A stretch of 64,000 bases of DNA. Origin: Candidatus Nitrospira neomarina (GTDB lineage Bacteria > Nitrospirota > Nitrospiria > Nitrospirales > UBA8639). The DNA is taken from the NCBI RefSeq assembly GCF_032051675.1, contig NZ_CP116968.1, positions 2,604,001 through 2,668,000 of the forward strand, given 5' to 3'. Below, one piece after another: positions 26,580 to 35,448 of this stretch (positions are counted from its first letter, which is position 1; each line of letters starts with the position of its first letter). Below the pieces are notes generated by a model. That model saw nothing but the letters and a program-made list of their open reading frames with translations, was not told where the DNA came from and searched no databases. The translations under genes and the position numbers were made by a program.

Positions 26580-27374
26580 TTATTTGATCTCGAAATTGGC
26601 TTCGACGGTTCCCCCGTCTTTCACATCCACATCGGCTTCTACTTGGCCGGCAATAGGATGCCAGGCCACTACTTTATGCTTGCCGGCAGGCACGTCCTTA
26701 ATTTCGAAAGTTCCATCCGCACCAGCCACACCATAATGCCCATTGGTGACGGGCAAATACCAGCCTTGCATAAATTCATGCTGGTCACATTGCAACCGCA
26801 ACACAGACCCCTTTTTCGACATTTTCAATTTGACACTTTTCTCTAAAGAATCGCCTTTTTTGGCCAGACCGATATTGAATTCGGTGCTGGACTTGGCACC
26901 CAATTGATCAAAGCTATGCGGGTTGTGCAACACCCCTTCAGCCGATTTAGGATCGCTGGGATCGGCATCGTTGTTAACGACCTTAAACAGGCCCTTACTC
27001 ACGGCTACTCCGGTATATGGCCTAAACTCACACAATTCCGCCTCCACCAATTGGGGAGCCTCTTTATCCGCTTTGTCTAAAAATGCTTTATCCTTAATAT
27101 CAGTAACAGCGACGACCGCGTGCTTTAACCCCTTGCTTCCGTCTACTTCCACTTCTTTGAGAAGCCGAGTTTCACCATCCGCACTTTTGCTCTCATTTTT
27201 TTTGCAAAACGCTTCATTGGGAAATTTTGAGAAGGCAAATTCTTTGGGCGGTGGAACTTCTCCGGTAAATGTGACTTTCCCTTTAATTGTTCCCCCGGCC
27301 TGAGCGACTAATGGGGCAGCAATAAGAATGCAGCCCACTAAAAAAGACATAGTTAAAGACTGACGATTCCTCAT
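26580..27374 (-). CDS. Periplasmic cupredoxin-like protein with carboxypeptidase-regulatory-like domain
   Basis: A 264-aa exported protein with a signal peptide ending at LVAQA (about residue 26). The central part carries LHNPHSF (near 147) and CDQHEFM (near 194-200), a His and Cys-x2-His-x2-Met layout like a type 1 copper site. The C-terminal part (about 210-264) is a carboxypeptidase-regulatory-like beta sandwich: DGTFEIKDVPAGKHKVVAWHP. AGGAGG stands before the ATG. It has its own terminator. Paralogous to the genes at 31801 and 32737. Likely a small copper electron carrier or copper store (inference). Confidence 0.83.
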   Translation of the reverse strand: MRNRQSLTMSFLVGCILIAAPLVAQAGGTIKGKVTFTGEVPPPKEFAFSKFPNEAFCKKNESKSADGETRLLKEVEVDGSKGLKHAVVAVTDIKDKAFLDKADKEAPQLVEAELCEFRPYTGVAVSKGLFKVVNNDADPSDPKSAEGVLHNPHSFDQLGAKSSTEFNIGLAKKGDSLEKSVKLKMSKKGSVLRLQCDQHEFMQGWYLPVTNGHYGVAGADGTFEIKDVPAGKHKVVAWHPIAGQVEADVDVKDGGTVEANFEIK

Positions 27375-27664
27375 GATTCTTCCTCCTAGTTAAGAATGAA
27401 ATTGAGTTGACGTGGGAAAACAACCTAACTTGATGAGATCAACCCCTTCTACCCCGGCCAGGTATAAAAAGGCTGATCTTGAAATGGATCGTCCGACAGC
27501 ACCCACTTCCGTATATATCAGGAATAAAAAAAACGTGTCAAGAAACCCAACAGGAACTAGGTCCTTTGCGCTAAACCTTAGGCCTTTTAGTTCGCTGAAA
27601 AATGAAAAGGGTTGAAACACCCGATAATCCCCTAAAATTCAGACTGGTAATTAGGCAGCTTCGC

Positions 27665-29740
27665 TCATTGTCGAACAGGGGCTCTGAGTACGGCCATCAT
27701 GTCAGCCACACTCTGTTTCATGTCCTCGGCATGAAAAACCGGAGCGGAACACAGCCGGTCAGTACAGATAAATGCTGCGGGTCGTTCGTCATAGGGAAAA
27801 ATAATGTCACCCCATTTCGGCTGTCCCTCCTTGGGATCAAAATTTTTCACAATTTTTCCAGGGCAAAACATTCGCTGACCTTCCATCATTAAAATTCTGG
27901 TCATGGCATCGTCAAAATCTCCCACCACCGCAATATGAATAGGTATCCGAAACCATTGATCGATAGCCAAACCGGACAATGCGAGGGGAAGAGGTTGCCG
28001 GGACATGACCATGGCCTGCAACGTGCTCTCAGCAATGGAGCGATACGTGTGCTTCTCCGTCGAATGAAAAAGATCAAGGTACCAGAGAACGGCTTGAAAA
28101 TTCTCCTTCACCGGTTTGGTGGGGAATTTCAGAAGACCGAATGTACCTGGAATCTGTGGATGATCAAAAAATCCTCCATTCGCCGAATCGTGCAATAACC
28201 GCTGGGTCACTTGGGCAAGGGCTTCAGCATTTTGCAAAAATTGATACCGCCCGGTCACTCTAAAGGCCTCAAGTAACGCTTGGCCAAAGAATATGTGATC
28301 CGATAATAAACCGTAAAGGTTGGGGCCGTCTCCAGGTGCTCCATGAGCAAGCCCCTTATTCACGTCAAAACGCTTCTGAAATAACCGACTCAATATCTGT
28401 AGAGCCGAATCCCCTATCTCGACCTGTTCCAACACCACGGAGGCATGCAAATAGGCCCATGCCATCAAAGCATTACTCCCTGTGAAAACTCGTTGGTCCA
28501 CATATGGGATACCGATGGCCAATCGTTTGCTCTCATTGAGAGAATAGTACTCGGCACCAGACATGGACACTATCCCATCAGTTCCTCTGACGTCGGCGTC
28601 CTGACTTTCGTACAACAACCCCGTTTGCGGATCGGTTAAAAACCTCGAAACATATTCAATGAGCGCCAAACCTATGCGTTTAAACTGAAGATCTCCGGTG
28701 AGTTGGAATGCTTCAATATAATTGCGAAGATTCAGAGCTTGAATCGACAACATCTTTTCGAAATGCGGTTGGCTCCAATCTGCTTGTTCAGCATAGCGGT
28801 AAAACCCGCCCCAAACCGGATCAAGTAAGCCCACTTGCTTTTTTAAGGTATCCAATCCTATCTTGAGCAACTCTGGATCATCCTCAAAGAAGCCATAGGC
28901 CAAAACCATTTGGATGGCTTCGGGTTCAAAGAATTTGGGGGCATCCCGAAACCCTCCATTGACTGAGTCAAATTGGGCTCTCATCATCTCCACGCTTTGT
29001 TTGACCATGGCAGCCTGAAGCACATTCGCTTTGGAAGAACCGGCTTCCACCTTCTTTTGTACCCGCTCCCATAATTGAGAAGCTTTCTTAAGCAACATTG
29101 CCTTGTCGGTGTCATAGATAGACTGCACCTCAAGAAGCATGGCTTCCATTTCCTCAGAACCCAAGGCATTCGCTTGAAAAAGAATTTCTCCGGTTGGCAA
29201 GAGGACATTGGTCGTCGGCCATCCTCCCGCTCGGTAACGAGCATCTAAATCGGGACGCTGATCCGTATCGACCCGAACAGGAATAAATTTGGTGTTGAGT
29301 AGCTGTACGATATGAGGGTTGGCATAAGTCGTCTGATCCATCACATGGCAGGCATGACACCAAATGGCGGTGAGATCCAAAATAATTAATTTATCTTCGG
29401 ATTGAGCACGTCCGAATGCTTCATTTCCCCATTCATGCCATTGAACAATCGGATGACCGACAGACTCCCCATGAGGCCGTATTTCAGCATGAAGGGGACT
29501 GATGAGAAACAACACGCTGAGCCCAGCGACCATCAACAATCTGCAACTTCCCCGGATATGCCGTAAGTGATTTATACCCACAGATTTCGGGACAAATGCG
29601 AACTTGATGATTGTGCGCCAGAATTGGTCGAGAGGGGAGCAGTGACTAAAAAACTGCACAAATTGGGGAAACATGTTCACACCCTTTATCCGGTCATACC
29701 TGGCCATCTTCAGGAAGACCTCTCTTAGGGCCGCAAACAA
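27665..29740 (-). CDS. DUF255 thioredoxin-fold protein (YyaL/SSP411 family), exported form
   Basis: Up to 691 aa. A hydrophobic signal-type segment (LLMVAGLSVLFLISPLHA, about 68-86) is followed by a thioredoxin-like domain with WCHACHVMD (CxxC active pair) and GGWPTTNVLLP, then a long helical (alpha/alpha barrel) region typical of DUF255 proteins. Exact start is unsure: the frame opens at TTG 29740, ATG 29707 has GAGAGG upstream, and ATG 29674 is also possible. The export signal is unusual because most family members are cytoplasmic. Last gene of the 33.65-27.7 kb operon. Role in thiol chemistry of exported proteins is likely but unproven. Confidence 0.85.
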   Translation of the reverse strand: MFAALREVFLKMARYDRIKGVNMFPQFVQFFSHCSPLDQFWRTIIKFAFVPKSVGINHLRHIRGSCRLLMVAGLSVLFLISPLHAEIRPHGESVGHPIVQWHEWGNEAFGRAQSEDKLIILDLTAIWCHACHVMDQTTYANPHIVQLLNTKFIPVRVDTDQRPDLDARYRAGGWPTTNVLLPTGEILFQANALGSEEMEAMLLEVQSIYDTDKAMLLKKASQLWERVQKKVEAGSSKANVLQAAMVKQSVEMMRAQFDSVNGGFRDAPKFFEPEAIQMVLAYGFFEDDPELLKIGLDTLKKQVGLLDPVWGGFYRYAEQADWSQPHFEKMLSIQALNLRNYIEAFQLTGDLQFKRIGLALIEYVSRFLTDPQTGLLYESQDADVRGTDGIVSMSGAEYYSLNESKRLAIGIPYVDQRVFTGSNALMAWAYLHASVVLEQVEIGDSALQILSRLFQKRFDVNKGLAHGAPGDGPNLYGLLSDHIFFGQALLEAFRVTGRYQFLQNAEALAQVTQRLLHDSANGGFFDHPQIPGTFGLLKFPTKPVKENFQAVLWYLDLFHSTEKHTYRSIAESTLQAMVMSRQPLPLALSGLAIDQWFRIPIHIAVVGDFDDAMTRILMMEGQRMFCPGKIVKNFDPKEGQPKWGDIIFPYDERPAAFICTDRLCSAPVFHAEDMKQSVADMMAVLRAPVRQ

Positions 29741-29745
29741 ACCGG

Positions 29746-31089
29746 TTAAAGACCGATCTCCTTATCCAGAATCCTCACAATGGCGGCGGCAGCAGTCACC
29801 CGCACCGCTTCATCAGTATCTCGCAGGAGACGCTTTAAAGTCGGGAGGAGCGTGCGATCGCCAATACGACCCAATGCGCGCGAGGCCCCAATCCTGGGTC
29901 GAGGCAATGGATCATTGAGAGCCAAAATAAGAACATTGAGAACGTCAGGACCTTTTCCATTTCCAAGCGCCTTGACCGCACCCGATCGAATGGCCGGATT
30001 TTGGTCATTGAGGAGATGTTGAACGGTATCTTTGACCACTGAATAAGGCGCTCCTGACCGTAGCAATGACGCCACGGCCGCCGCTTGCACCCCGGAATTT
30101 GAATCGGCCAACGCCCTGGTTAACGGAGTTAACACTTGATGTTGTTCGTAATACCCCATGCTAAAAGCCGCCACACTCCGCACCGCAGGAATACGATCAA
30201 ACAACACTGCCTTCAATGTCGGCAAAGATTCAGGAGCTTGCAATTTTCCCAAGGATGCAATGGCCGCGGCACGGATAGAGGGTTGAGAATCGGAAATAGT
30301 CTTTTCCAAGATCGGTATCGCACGACGATCCCCTAATTCACCAAATGCACGGATAGCCGCGCCCCGTTCATATCCTTCCTGGCTTGACGCACCTTGCTCC
30401 AAACGCGCCCAGTATTCCTTGTAACCCAGCTCATATAATGCCCTTGCTGCGGCAATTTGGACAAGATGCTGCTCATCATTCAACGATGGTCTTATGAGGG
30501 GCTCAAGACTCCTGTCGCCGGATTTTCCAAGTCCAATCAAAACAGTTGCCCGCACCAAACCGGCTCCGTCTTTCAATGCTTCACGAAACACCCTGGAACG
30601 CTGCCCCGCTTTTCTTTGCCCTAAGGCTTCTGCCACTAATGCTCTAATCATGCCGGTTTCATCGGTTAAGCCTTTTTCTAAATACTCCACGGCCTGATCA
30701 GATTCGATTTCCTTTAACGCCGTATAGGCAGCGCCCCGCATTTGTTCCCGCATGTCGGAACGGACAGGCAATATACAGGCGATGGCAAGCTGGCGTAAGA
30801 AGGGTTCATCTTCCCGTTTTGTCGCGGTAATGGATTTTTCATAAATCTCAATGGCTTCGGGAGTCTTTCCCAAGCGTGCTAATGCAAGGAGGTATAGACG
30901 AGAAGGCTGGGAGAGGGAAGTGCTCTCTTTGTGTAAAGGCTTAACAAGGTCAACGACCTGTTGAAATTGACCCTGATCGTAGGCTTTTTGCGCCTGAATG
31001 AAGGTTGAGTCATGTGCCTCTTCCGCCAACACCGACCCTGAGAGAGCCCACAGAACACCGAGAACGAGCACAACATTCATACGATTCAT
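29746..31089 (-). CDS. Exported HEAT-repeat protein with N-terminal TPR-like region
   Basis: A 447-aa protein with a signal peptide (cleavage near SVLA, residue 22), a short TPR-like helical region to about 130, and about nine HEAT/PBS-lyase-type repeats with the pattern AVRSVAAFSMG, IRSGAVKALGN and RIGASRALGRIGD. A scaffold for protein contacts in the periplasm. ATG 31089 is used; the ATG three codons later has better spacing to AAAGGA. It ends five bases before the DUF255 frame and follows the LolA-like gene, so it is in the same operon. Confidence 0.86.
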   Translation of the reverse strand: MNRMNVVLVLGVLWALSGSVLAEEAHDSTFIQAQKAYDQGQFQQVVDLVKPLHKESTSLSQPSRLYLLALARLGKTPEAIEIYEKSITATKREDEPFLRQLAIACILPVRSDMREQMRGAAYTALKEIESDQAVEYLEKGLTDETGMIRALVAEALGQRKAGQRSRVFREALKDGAGLVRATVLIGLGKSGDRSLEPLIRPSLNDEQHLVQIAAARALYELGYKEYWARLEQGASSQEGYERGAAIRAFGELGDRRAIPILEKTISDSQPSIRAAAIASLGKLQAPESLPTLKAVLFDRIPAVRSVAAFSMGYYEQHQVLTPLTRALADSNSGVQAAAVASLLRSGAPYSVVKDTVQHLLNDQNPAIRSGAVKALGNGKGPDVLNVLILALNDPLPRPRIGASRALGRIGDRTLLPTLKRLLRDTDEAVRVTAAAAIVRILDKEIGL

Positions 31090-31129
31090 CCTTTATTGTT
31101 TACCCCCGTCTCCTAGCCATATCATCTTT

Positions 31130-31804
31130 CTACCCTCTCGGAATCGGGGCTTCCTGTGCCTCAATAATTCGATAGCCCAAAGGCGCTTCAAAGTAATAAT
31201 CCGGTTGCGAAGAAAGCACCACATGGTGATATTCCACAAACCAATCCCGATCCTGACTTAAGAGCTTCAAGAGAATCTCCCGTTTAGGATCCACCCATTC
31301 GAAATATCGTTCCAGTTGGCCAAACCGATCCTTGACCTCCACATCATAGAGCAGGGCCGGTTGATCGCCTACCACGGATTCCCCAATAACCGATCGACTC
31401 GTCTCTCCTTCCAACTTGATAGAAAATGGTAACAAAAAATCCAAAGTTAAGGGAACGCTCACAATCATTCGGCGTTGCGAAAACACATACCAGGTTTTTT
31501 GTTTATCCAACCGAATAATGAGGACACTCGCAAAGCCTAACTCTGTTCGTACTCCTCCCGCCGGTTCAATCCGATACCGATCATTTTTCACAAACAACTG
31601 GGCTTTGGCGATACGTCCTCCGGTTTTCCACATCAGTCTCGCCGAAAATTCTGGGGGATCATCGTGGGGGAAACTGGAAGAACCGGCAAAGCCCCAGGCT
31701 AACGGGGACCAGGCCACCGTTCCGAAAATGGCACAAACAACGAACCCTGCAAAGGTTTTGTCACAAGTTCGGGAGAGAAGGAGGGAAAAGTCTATCCATT
31801 TCAT
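31130..31804 (-). CDS. LolA-like outer membrane lipoprotein-sorting family protein
   Basis: A 224-aa protein with an N-terminal hydrophobic export segment (about 18-40), then beta-rich sequence of the LolA/LppX type: FSARLMWKTGGRIAKAQLFV, KNDRYRIEP, IIRLDKQKTWYVF, ILLKLLSQDRDW. Its ATG overlaps the preceding TGA by four bases (ATGA), showing coupling to the copper-protein gene. May chaperone a lipid-linked or hydrophobic partner in the periplasm; the cargo is unknown. Confidence 0.75.
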   Translation of the reverse strand: MKWIDFSLLLSRTCDKTFAGFVVCAIFGTVAWSPLAWGFAGSSSFPHDDPPEFSARLMWKTGGRIAKAQLFVKNDRYRIEPAGGVRTELGFASVLIIRLDKQKTWYVFSQRRMIVSVPLTLDFLLPFSIKLEGETSRSVIGESVVGDQPALLYDVEVKDRFGQLERYFEWVDPKREILLKLLSQDRDWFVEYHHVVLSSQPDYYFEAPLGYRIIEAQEAPIPRG

Positions 31805-32721
31805 GGCCTTTGGTGTTCAACCAGAGGCTCTATCAAAACTGGATGGCCCAAGGCAGCGGGGGTAAATCTCGGCGGCGTCCGGATGGTATGCGCCGTCCAA
31901 CGAGCCACGGGAGATTCTAAGGAAAAATCCTTCCGCACGGTTTGGTTTGGTTCTACGGAAAATTCATAAACCTGCTCATGTTTGACACTTGGATGCCAGA
32001 CACGAATGCGATAGCTTCCAGCCGGGAGTGAAGAAATGACATACTCTCCCTTTTCATTGGTAAAGCTGAAATAGGGATTATCCACCGCAATCGCCCAGCT
32101 TTCCATGTAGGCATGGAACCCGCATTGCATCACAAATGTTTTTCGTCCTTTGCTCAGTTGAAATTGATGAACCAAAGATTTCCCCGGCAGATGCTCATGC
32201 GTCGCATGGATATTCTCACGTTGATGCCGAGGATTAAAGGGCAGAGGAGAATTAAATAACACCCGTGTCCCTTGGCTCAACGACGTCTCATAGGCTTGAA
32301 TATCATGCATGACCGGATCCATATTCACCACTTCAATCCCATGCTCATTACGCACTACCGTCGTAAAGGGCAGAAATTGACAATCCCGAGCTTCCACCTT
32401 CGGAATAGAAAGGGAAAAAGGTTTCCCGGCATTAACGCCTTCAACCACCACCACGACTCCTTGAAGTTGATTGTCATCATTCACCACGAAATCCTTAAGT
32501 AGCCGCCAGCCCTGCCCATCAGAAATGCGGCCGCAATACTCCGGATCAGGGAACGTCACCAGGTTATACGCTTTAGGAGAAGGCGGAATGCCCTTGAGGG
32601 TCACATTACCGACAATGGTGGCCCCGTCCGTTACGTCAATAATTTCATACGCGAAAGCGGTCGAACTGGTTATCCAGAGGAGACCGATGACGGCCATTTC
32701 TACTACTCGATTTTTATTCAT
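31801..32721 (-). CDS. Periplasmic cupredoxin-like protein with carboxypeptidase-regulatory-like domain
   Basis: A 306-aa exported protein (signal peptide ending near SSTAFA, residue 24). MDPVMHDIQAYE (near 135-146) and CGFHAYM (near 198-204) give a His plus Cys-x2-His-x2-Met type 1 copper layout. A carboxypeptidase-regulatory-like domain follows (KGEYVISSLPAGSYRIRVWHP), then a short C-terminal extension. It lies 15 bases after its paralogue and overlaps the LolA-like gene by four bases. Copper binding is predicted only. Confidence 0.82.
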   Translation of the reverse strand: MNKNRVVEMAVIGLLWITSSTAFAYEIIDVTDGATIVGNVTLKGIPPSPKAYNLVTFPDPEYCGRISDGQGWRLLKDFVVNDDNQLQGVVVVVEGVNAGKPFSLSIPKVEARDCQFLPFTTVVRNEHGIEVVNMDPVMHDIQAYETSLSQGTRVLFNSPLPFNPRHQRENIHATHEHLPGKSLVHQFQLSKGRKTFVMQCGFHAYMESWAIAVDNPYFSFTNEKGEYVISSLPAGSYRIRVWHPSVKHEQVYEFSVEPNQTVRKDFSLESPVARWTAHTIRTPPRFTPAALGHPVLIEPLVEHQRP

Positions 32722-32736
32722 GATTACCTCATGTCC

Positions 32737-33654
32737 TCAGGGAACTTGCCGTCGTAACGACGGAATAATCTCAACGCCCTCTCCAAGCATCTCCATTCCA
32801 AAATGTGGATTCTCCTGCATTTCATGCACGCTTCTCCGCCCTTGGGGAGACTCATATTGGAAATCCAATGTCAGCGTTTTTCCCGATTCCACACGTACAG
32901 TTTTTTCCAAATAGGTTTTCATACCAGGGTGCCAGACCGTCACTTGATATTCTCCTGCGGGTATATCGCGAATTTCGTAGGCTCCATCCTCTGGGGTAAT
33001 CGAATAATAGGGATTATCCACCACTAATCCCCATGAAAACATATAGGGATGAAAACCACATTGCATAACAAAAACATCCCGTCCTTTTCGCAAATGAATT
33101 TTTTCAATCATCGGTTTTCCGGGCAGATGGGTATGGACGTTTTTTCCAAACATCCCAACCACATTATGAAAGGGATTCATGGGCAATGGACGATTAAACA
33201 AGACCCTGGCCCCTCGTTCTCTGGCCGTTTCATATCCCTGGATATCATGTTCTACCGGATCCATATTGATCACAGTTATTTCATCCTGATCCTTTAAGAC
33301 ATTGACAAATGGTAAAAAATCACAATCAATGGCTTCAACCTCTACCTTTGGCAAAGAAAACGGTTTGCCTTTTTCTATCCCTTTCACCATCACCACCGCA
33401 TCCTTAAGCGATCCCTGAGGCCCAATAATAAAATCCTCAACAATGCGCCACCCAGTTCCGGTAGAAATTCTTCCACAATATACGGCATCCGGGATCGTGA
33501 CGAGATTAAACGCCATCGGCCTTGGGCGTTCCCCATGAATGCGAATATGGCCTTGAATTGCCCCTCCATTGCTGACCGGGCTCTCCTGATAGGCCAACCC
33601 TATGGATGACACATTCATCAGGAACATCACGATCACCATGACCCTCATCATCAT
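32737..33654 (-). CDS. Periplasmic cupredoxin-like protein with carboxypeptidase-regulatory-like domain
   Basis: A 305-aa paralogue of the next gene. The start is set at the first of three consecutive ATGs (33654), which has GGAGGG seven bases upstream; the open frame extends 30 codons further but without a ribosome site. Signal peptide MMMRVMVIVMFLMNVSSIGLA. MDPVEHDIQGYE (near 133) and CGFHPYM (near 200) form the predicted copper site, followed by DGAYEIRDIPAGEYQVTVWHP. First gene of a five-gene operon running to 27.7 kb. Confidence 0.84.
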   Translation of the reverse strand: MMMRVMVIVMFLMNVSSIGLAYQESPVSNGGAIQGHIRIHGERPRPMAFNLVTIPDAVYCGRISTGTGWRIVEDFIIGPQGSLKDAVVMVKGIEKGKPFSLPKVEVEAIDCDFLPFVNVLKDQDEITVINMDPVEHDIQGYETARERGARVLFNRPLPMNPFHNVVGMFGKNVHTHLPGKPMIEKIHLRKGRDVFVMQCGFHPYMFSWGLVVDNPYYSITPEDGAYEIRDIPAGEYQVTVWHPGMKTYLEKTVRVESGKTLTLDFQYESPQGRRSVHEMQENPHFGMEMLGEGVEIIPSLRRQVP

Positions 33655-34020
33655 TCCAATTCCCTCCTTCCTACCACTGCCCACCAATAAATAGCTATGT
33701 GTAATATCTGTCTGCTTCCCCAATATCCTATGAGCAAGAAACACCAGGAGTCACATGCTACGACACACTCAAGCTTTTAAAAGGTTTATCCGAACCACGC
33801 AAAAGAGTATGGAGAATGCTTCTTGTATGAAACCACTCTTCTCATGTCACCCTACCACATTTGGGTCATCGGAACTTCAACTCTAAGCCGGTTGATAACT
33901 CAAACTCTCTGAAACTCGCACAGTCCACTATGTCCTGGAGAAAGGGATATACAAGAGTAAATAATTTGTGAGAAGGAATGAAAACCAGCGCAGAAACAAG
34001 AATACATCCATTTCTTACAT
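33655..34020. other. Intergenic region upstream of the copper-protein operon
   Basis: AT-rich stretch of 366 bases. It should hold the promoter of the minus-strand operon starting at 33654 and the 3' end of the SUMF1-like transcript. No coding frame with a ribosome site, no RNA gene and no clear terminator hairpin was seen. Confidence 0.5.
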
Positions 34021-34962
34021 TCAAGGAGTTGGAATCGAATGGGTAAGGTCGTCTTTCAATCCAGCAGCACACCGAAAGCCAAGCCAGTTGGCCTGTGTTT
34101 CAGGAGCGGTTCCATTGCGCTGGGCGGTCCGTACGGTCGGAGTACTGTCCATCCATCCACCTCCCCGGAATACCCGATGTTCACCGGTAGACGGGCCTTG
34201 AGGATTCCGGTCCGGAGCCGTCTGATAATAGTCCGGATCGTACCAATCGTTCACCCATTCTGCGACATTCCCTGCCATCTGGAACACGTTATAGGGACTG
34301 ATACCGATTTCATATTTATCAACAGAAATAATAGGTGGATAAAGAAGCAACCGCTCAGGACGATCACGGACAGGACCGGATATGCCCGATCTCCCAAAAT
34401 TGGCTCGCGTCAGACCTGCCGGCGTATTTCCCCACGGATAAATTCGTCCATCCGTTCCCCTGGCCGCTTTTTCCCATTCTGCTTCCGTCGGGAGCCGCTT
34501 GCCGGCCCACCGGCAATAGGCATCAGCATCATACCAGGTGACATGCATCACGGGATGATGGGCCATACTCTCCTGAAAATTTCCCCCGTCAAATTTCCAA
34601 TCCGGCAATGGCGGACGGCCCGTGTCCACGACAAAACGCAAATATTCCAAAGCCGTGACTTCATAGGCATCAATCTCAAAAGCATCCAGATACACCTGGC
34701 GTTGAGGCATCTCAGGCCGGTAAGCCTTCCTATCAATTTTCTTATTACTTCCCATCGTAAACCAACCGGCTGGAATCACCACTCTCTTTTCTTTGGTAGG
34801 CCATTGCGTCCGCTGTAAAGCCAATTTCTTGCCCTCCTCCGTCCACTCCGGCCGTATGTCAGACACGTCCAGTGCCCACGCCATAATCCCCGACATCAGG
34901 GTAAACCCGATTACCATCAAGCCCATTACCACAAGATACTTCCTGCTTTGTCTTTCACGCAT
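34021..34962 (-). CDS. Membrane-anchored SUMF1/FGE-fold protein, non-catalytic type
   Basis: A 313-aa third paralogue of the SUMF1-like proteins at 18-20 kb. An N-terminal anchor or signal segment (about 8-30) precedes a linker and the SUMF1 domain: VVIPAGWFTMGSN, WAGKRLPTEAEWEKAARG, WGNTPAGL, GNVAEWVNDWYDPDYY, FRGGGW and LGFRCAAG. The FGE catalytic Cys pair is absent. The frame opens at TTG 34974, but that codon is part of the GGAGG ribosome site for ATG 34962. Stands alone between the multicopper oxidase and the cupredoxin operon. Confidence 0.86.
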   Translation of the reverse strand: MRERQSRKYLVVMGLMVIGFTLMSGIMAWALDVSDIRPEWTEEGKKLALQRTQWPTKEKRVVIPAGWFTMGSNKKIDRKAYRPEMPQRQVYLDAFEIDAYEVTALEYLRFVVDTGRPPLPDWKFDGGNFQESMAHHPVMHVTWYDADAYCRWAGKRLPTEAEWEKAARGTDGRIYPWGNTPAGLTRANFGRSGISGPVRDRPERLLLYPPIISVDKYEIGISPYNVFQMAGNVAEWVNDWYDPDYYQTAPDRNPQGPSTGEHRVFRGGGWMDSTPTVRTAQRNGTAPETQANWLGFRCAAGLKDDLTHSIPTP

Positions 34963-35390
34963 AGTCCCCTCCAAATTAATCCGACGACGAAGACGCCACT
35001 GATGGAAAAATTGGAGAATTCACCATCCCAACGACAAGCACTGATCTTTGTATGTCGTTCTGGAAGAAGGCATTTGCTGGGAATCCCAATAATTGTATTT
35101 CAGTATGGTCGTTTAATGGACCGAATCGTAGCTTCACCTTTCAGTGAGGTCAAGGCGTCTGAGACAACCACCATAATCCGCCTATACTCATTGCTACAAT
35201 CGGTTTAGTACATATTCAGCAGAATTTAAAAAAGGATAAGTATGATGGATTATCCGAATATTTCATATACGAAAAAATCTTTCTAAAAGAATATTATATC
35301 AATTGATCTGTTGCCATTTTCAAATTTTCTCAAATGGAACTTCGAGTTGCCTGGCTTTAGAAAACCGAAGACGTCCGTTTTAATAAACAT
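34963..35390. other. Intergenic region between multicopper oxidase and SUMF1-like genes
   Basis: About 430 bases, AT-rich, holding the presumed promoter of the SUMF1-like gene. No RNA gene or credible coding frame was found. The terminator of the multicopper oxidase follows at 35391. Confidence 0.5.
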
Positions 35391-35422
35391 AAAAAAATGG
35401 GGGATTCTTGCGAATCCCCCAT
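35391..35422 (-). terminator. Intrinsic terminator of the giant multicopper oxidase gene
   Basis: An 11-bp stem (35397-35407 with 35412-35422; ATGGGGGATTC against GAATCCCCCAT) with a TTGC loop and, on the minus strand, a run of T (35396-35391). It lies 27 bases after the stop codon. Confidence 0.93.
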
Positions 35423-35448
35423 TCGTAAAACCTTAATGGTAAAAGTGG

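Noticed and set aside
27390..27620. 76-codon minus-strand frame between the cupredoxin-like and DUF255 genes
   Set aside because: No ribosome site and no family; the region is more likely the promoter of the 27374 gene.
34039..34818. 259-codon plus-strand frame opposite the SUMF1-like gene
   Set aside because: Fully antisense to a gene with clear domain motifs; product is Arg/Pro-rich with no recognisable fold or ribosome site.
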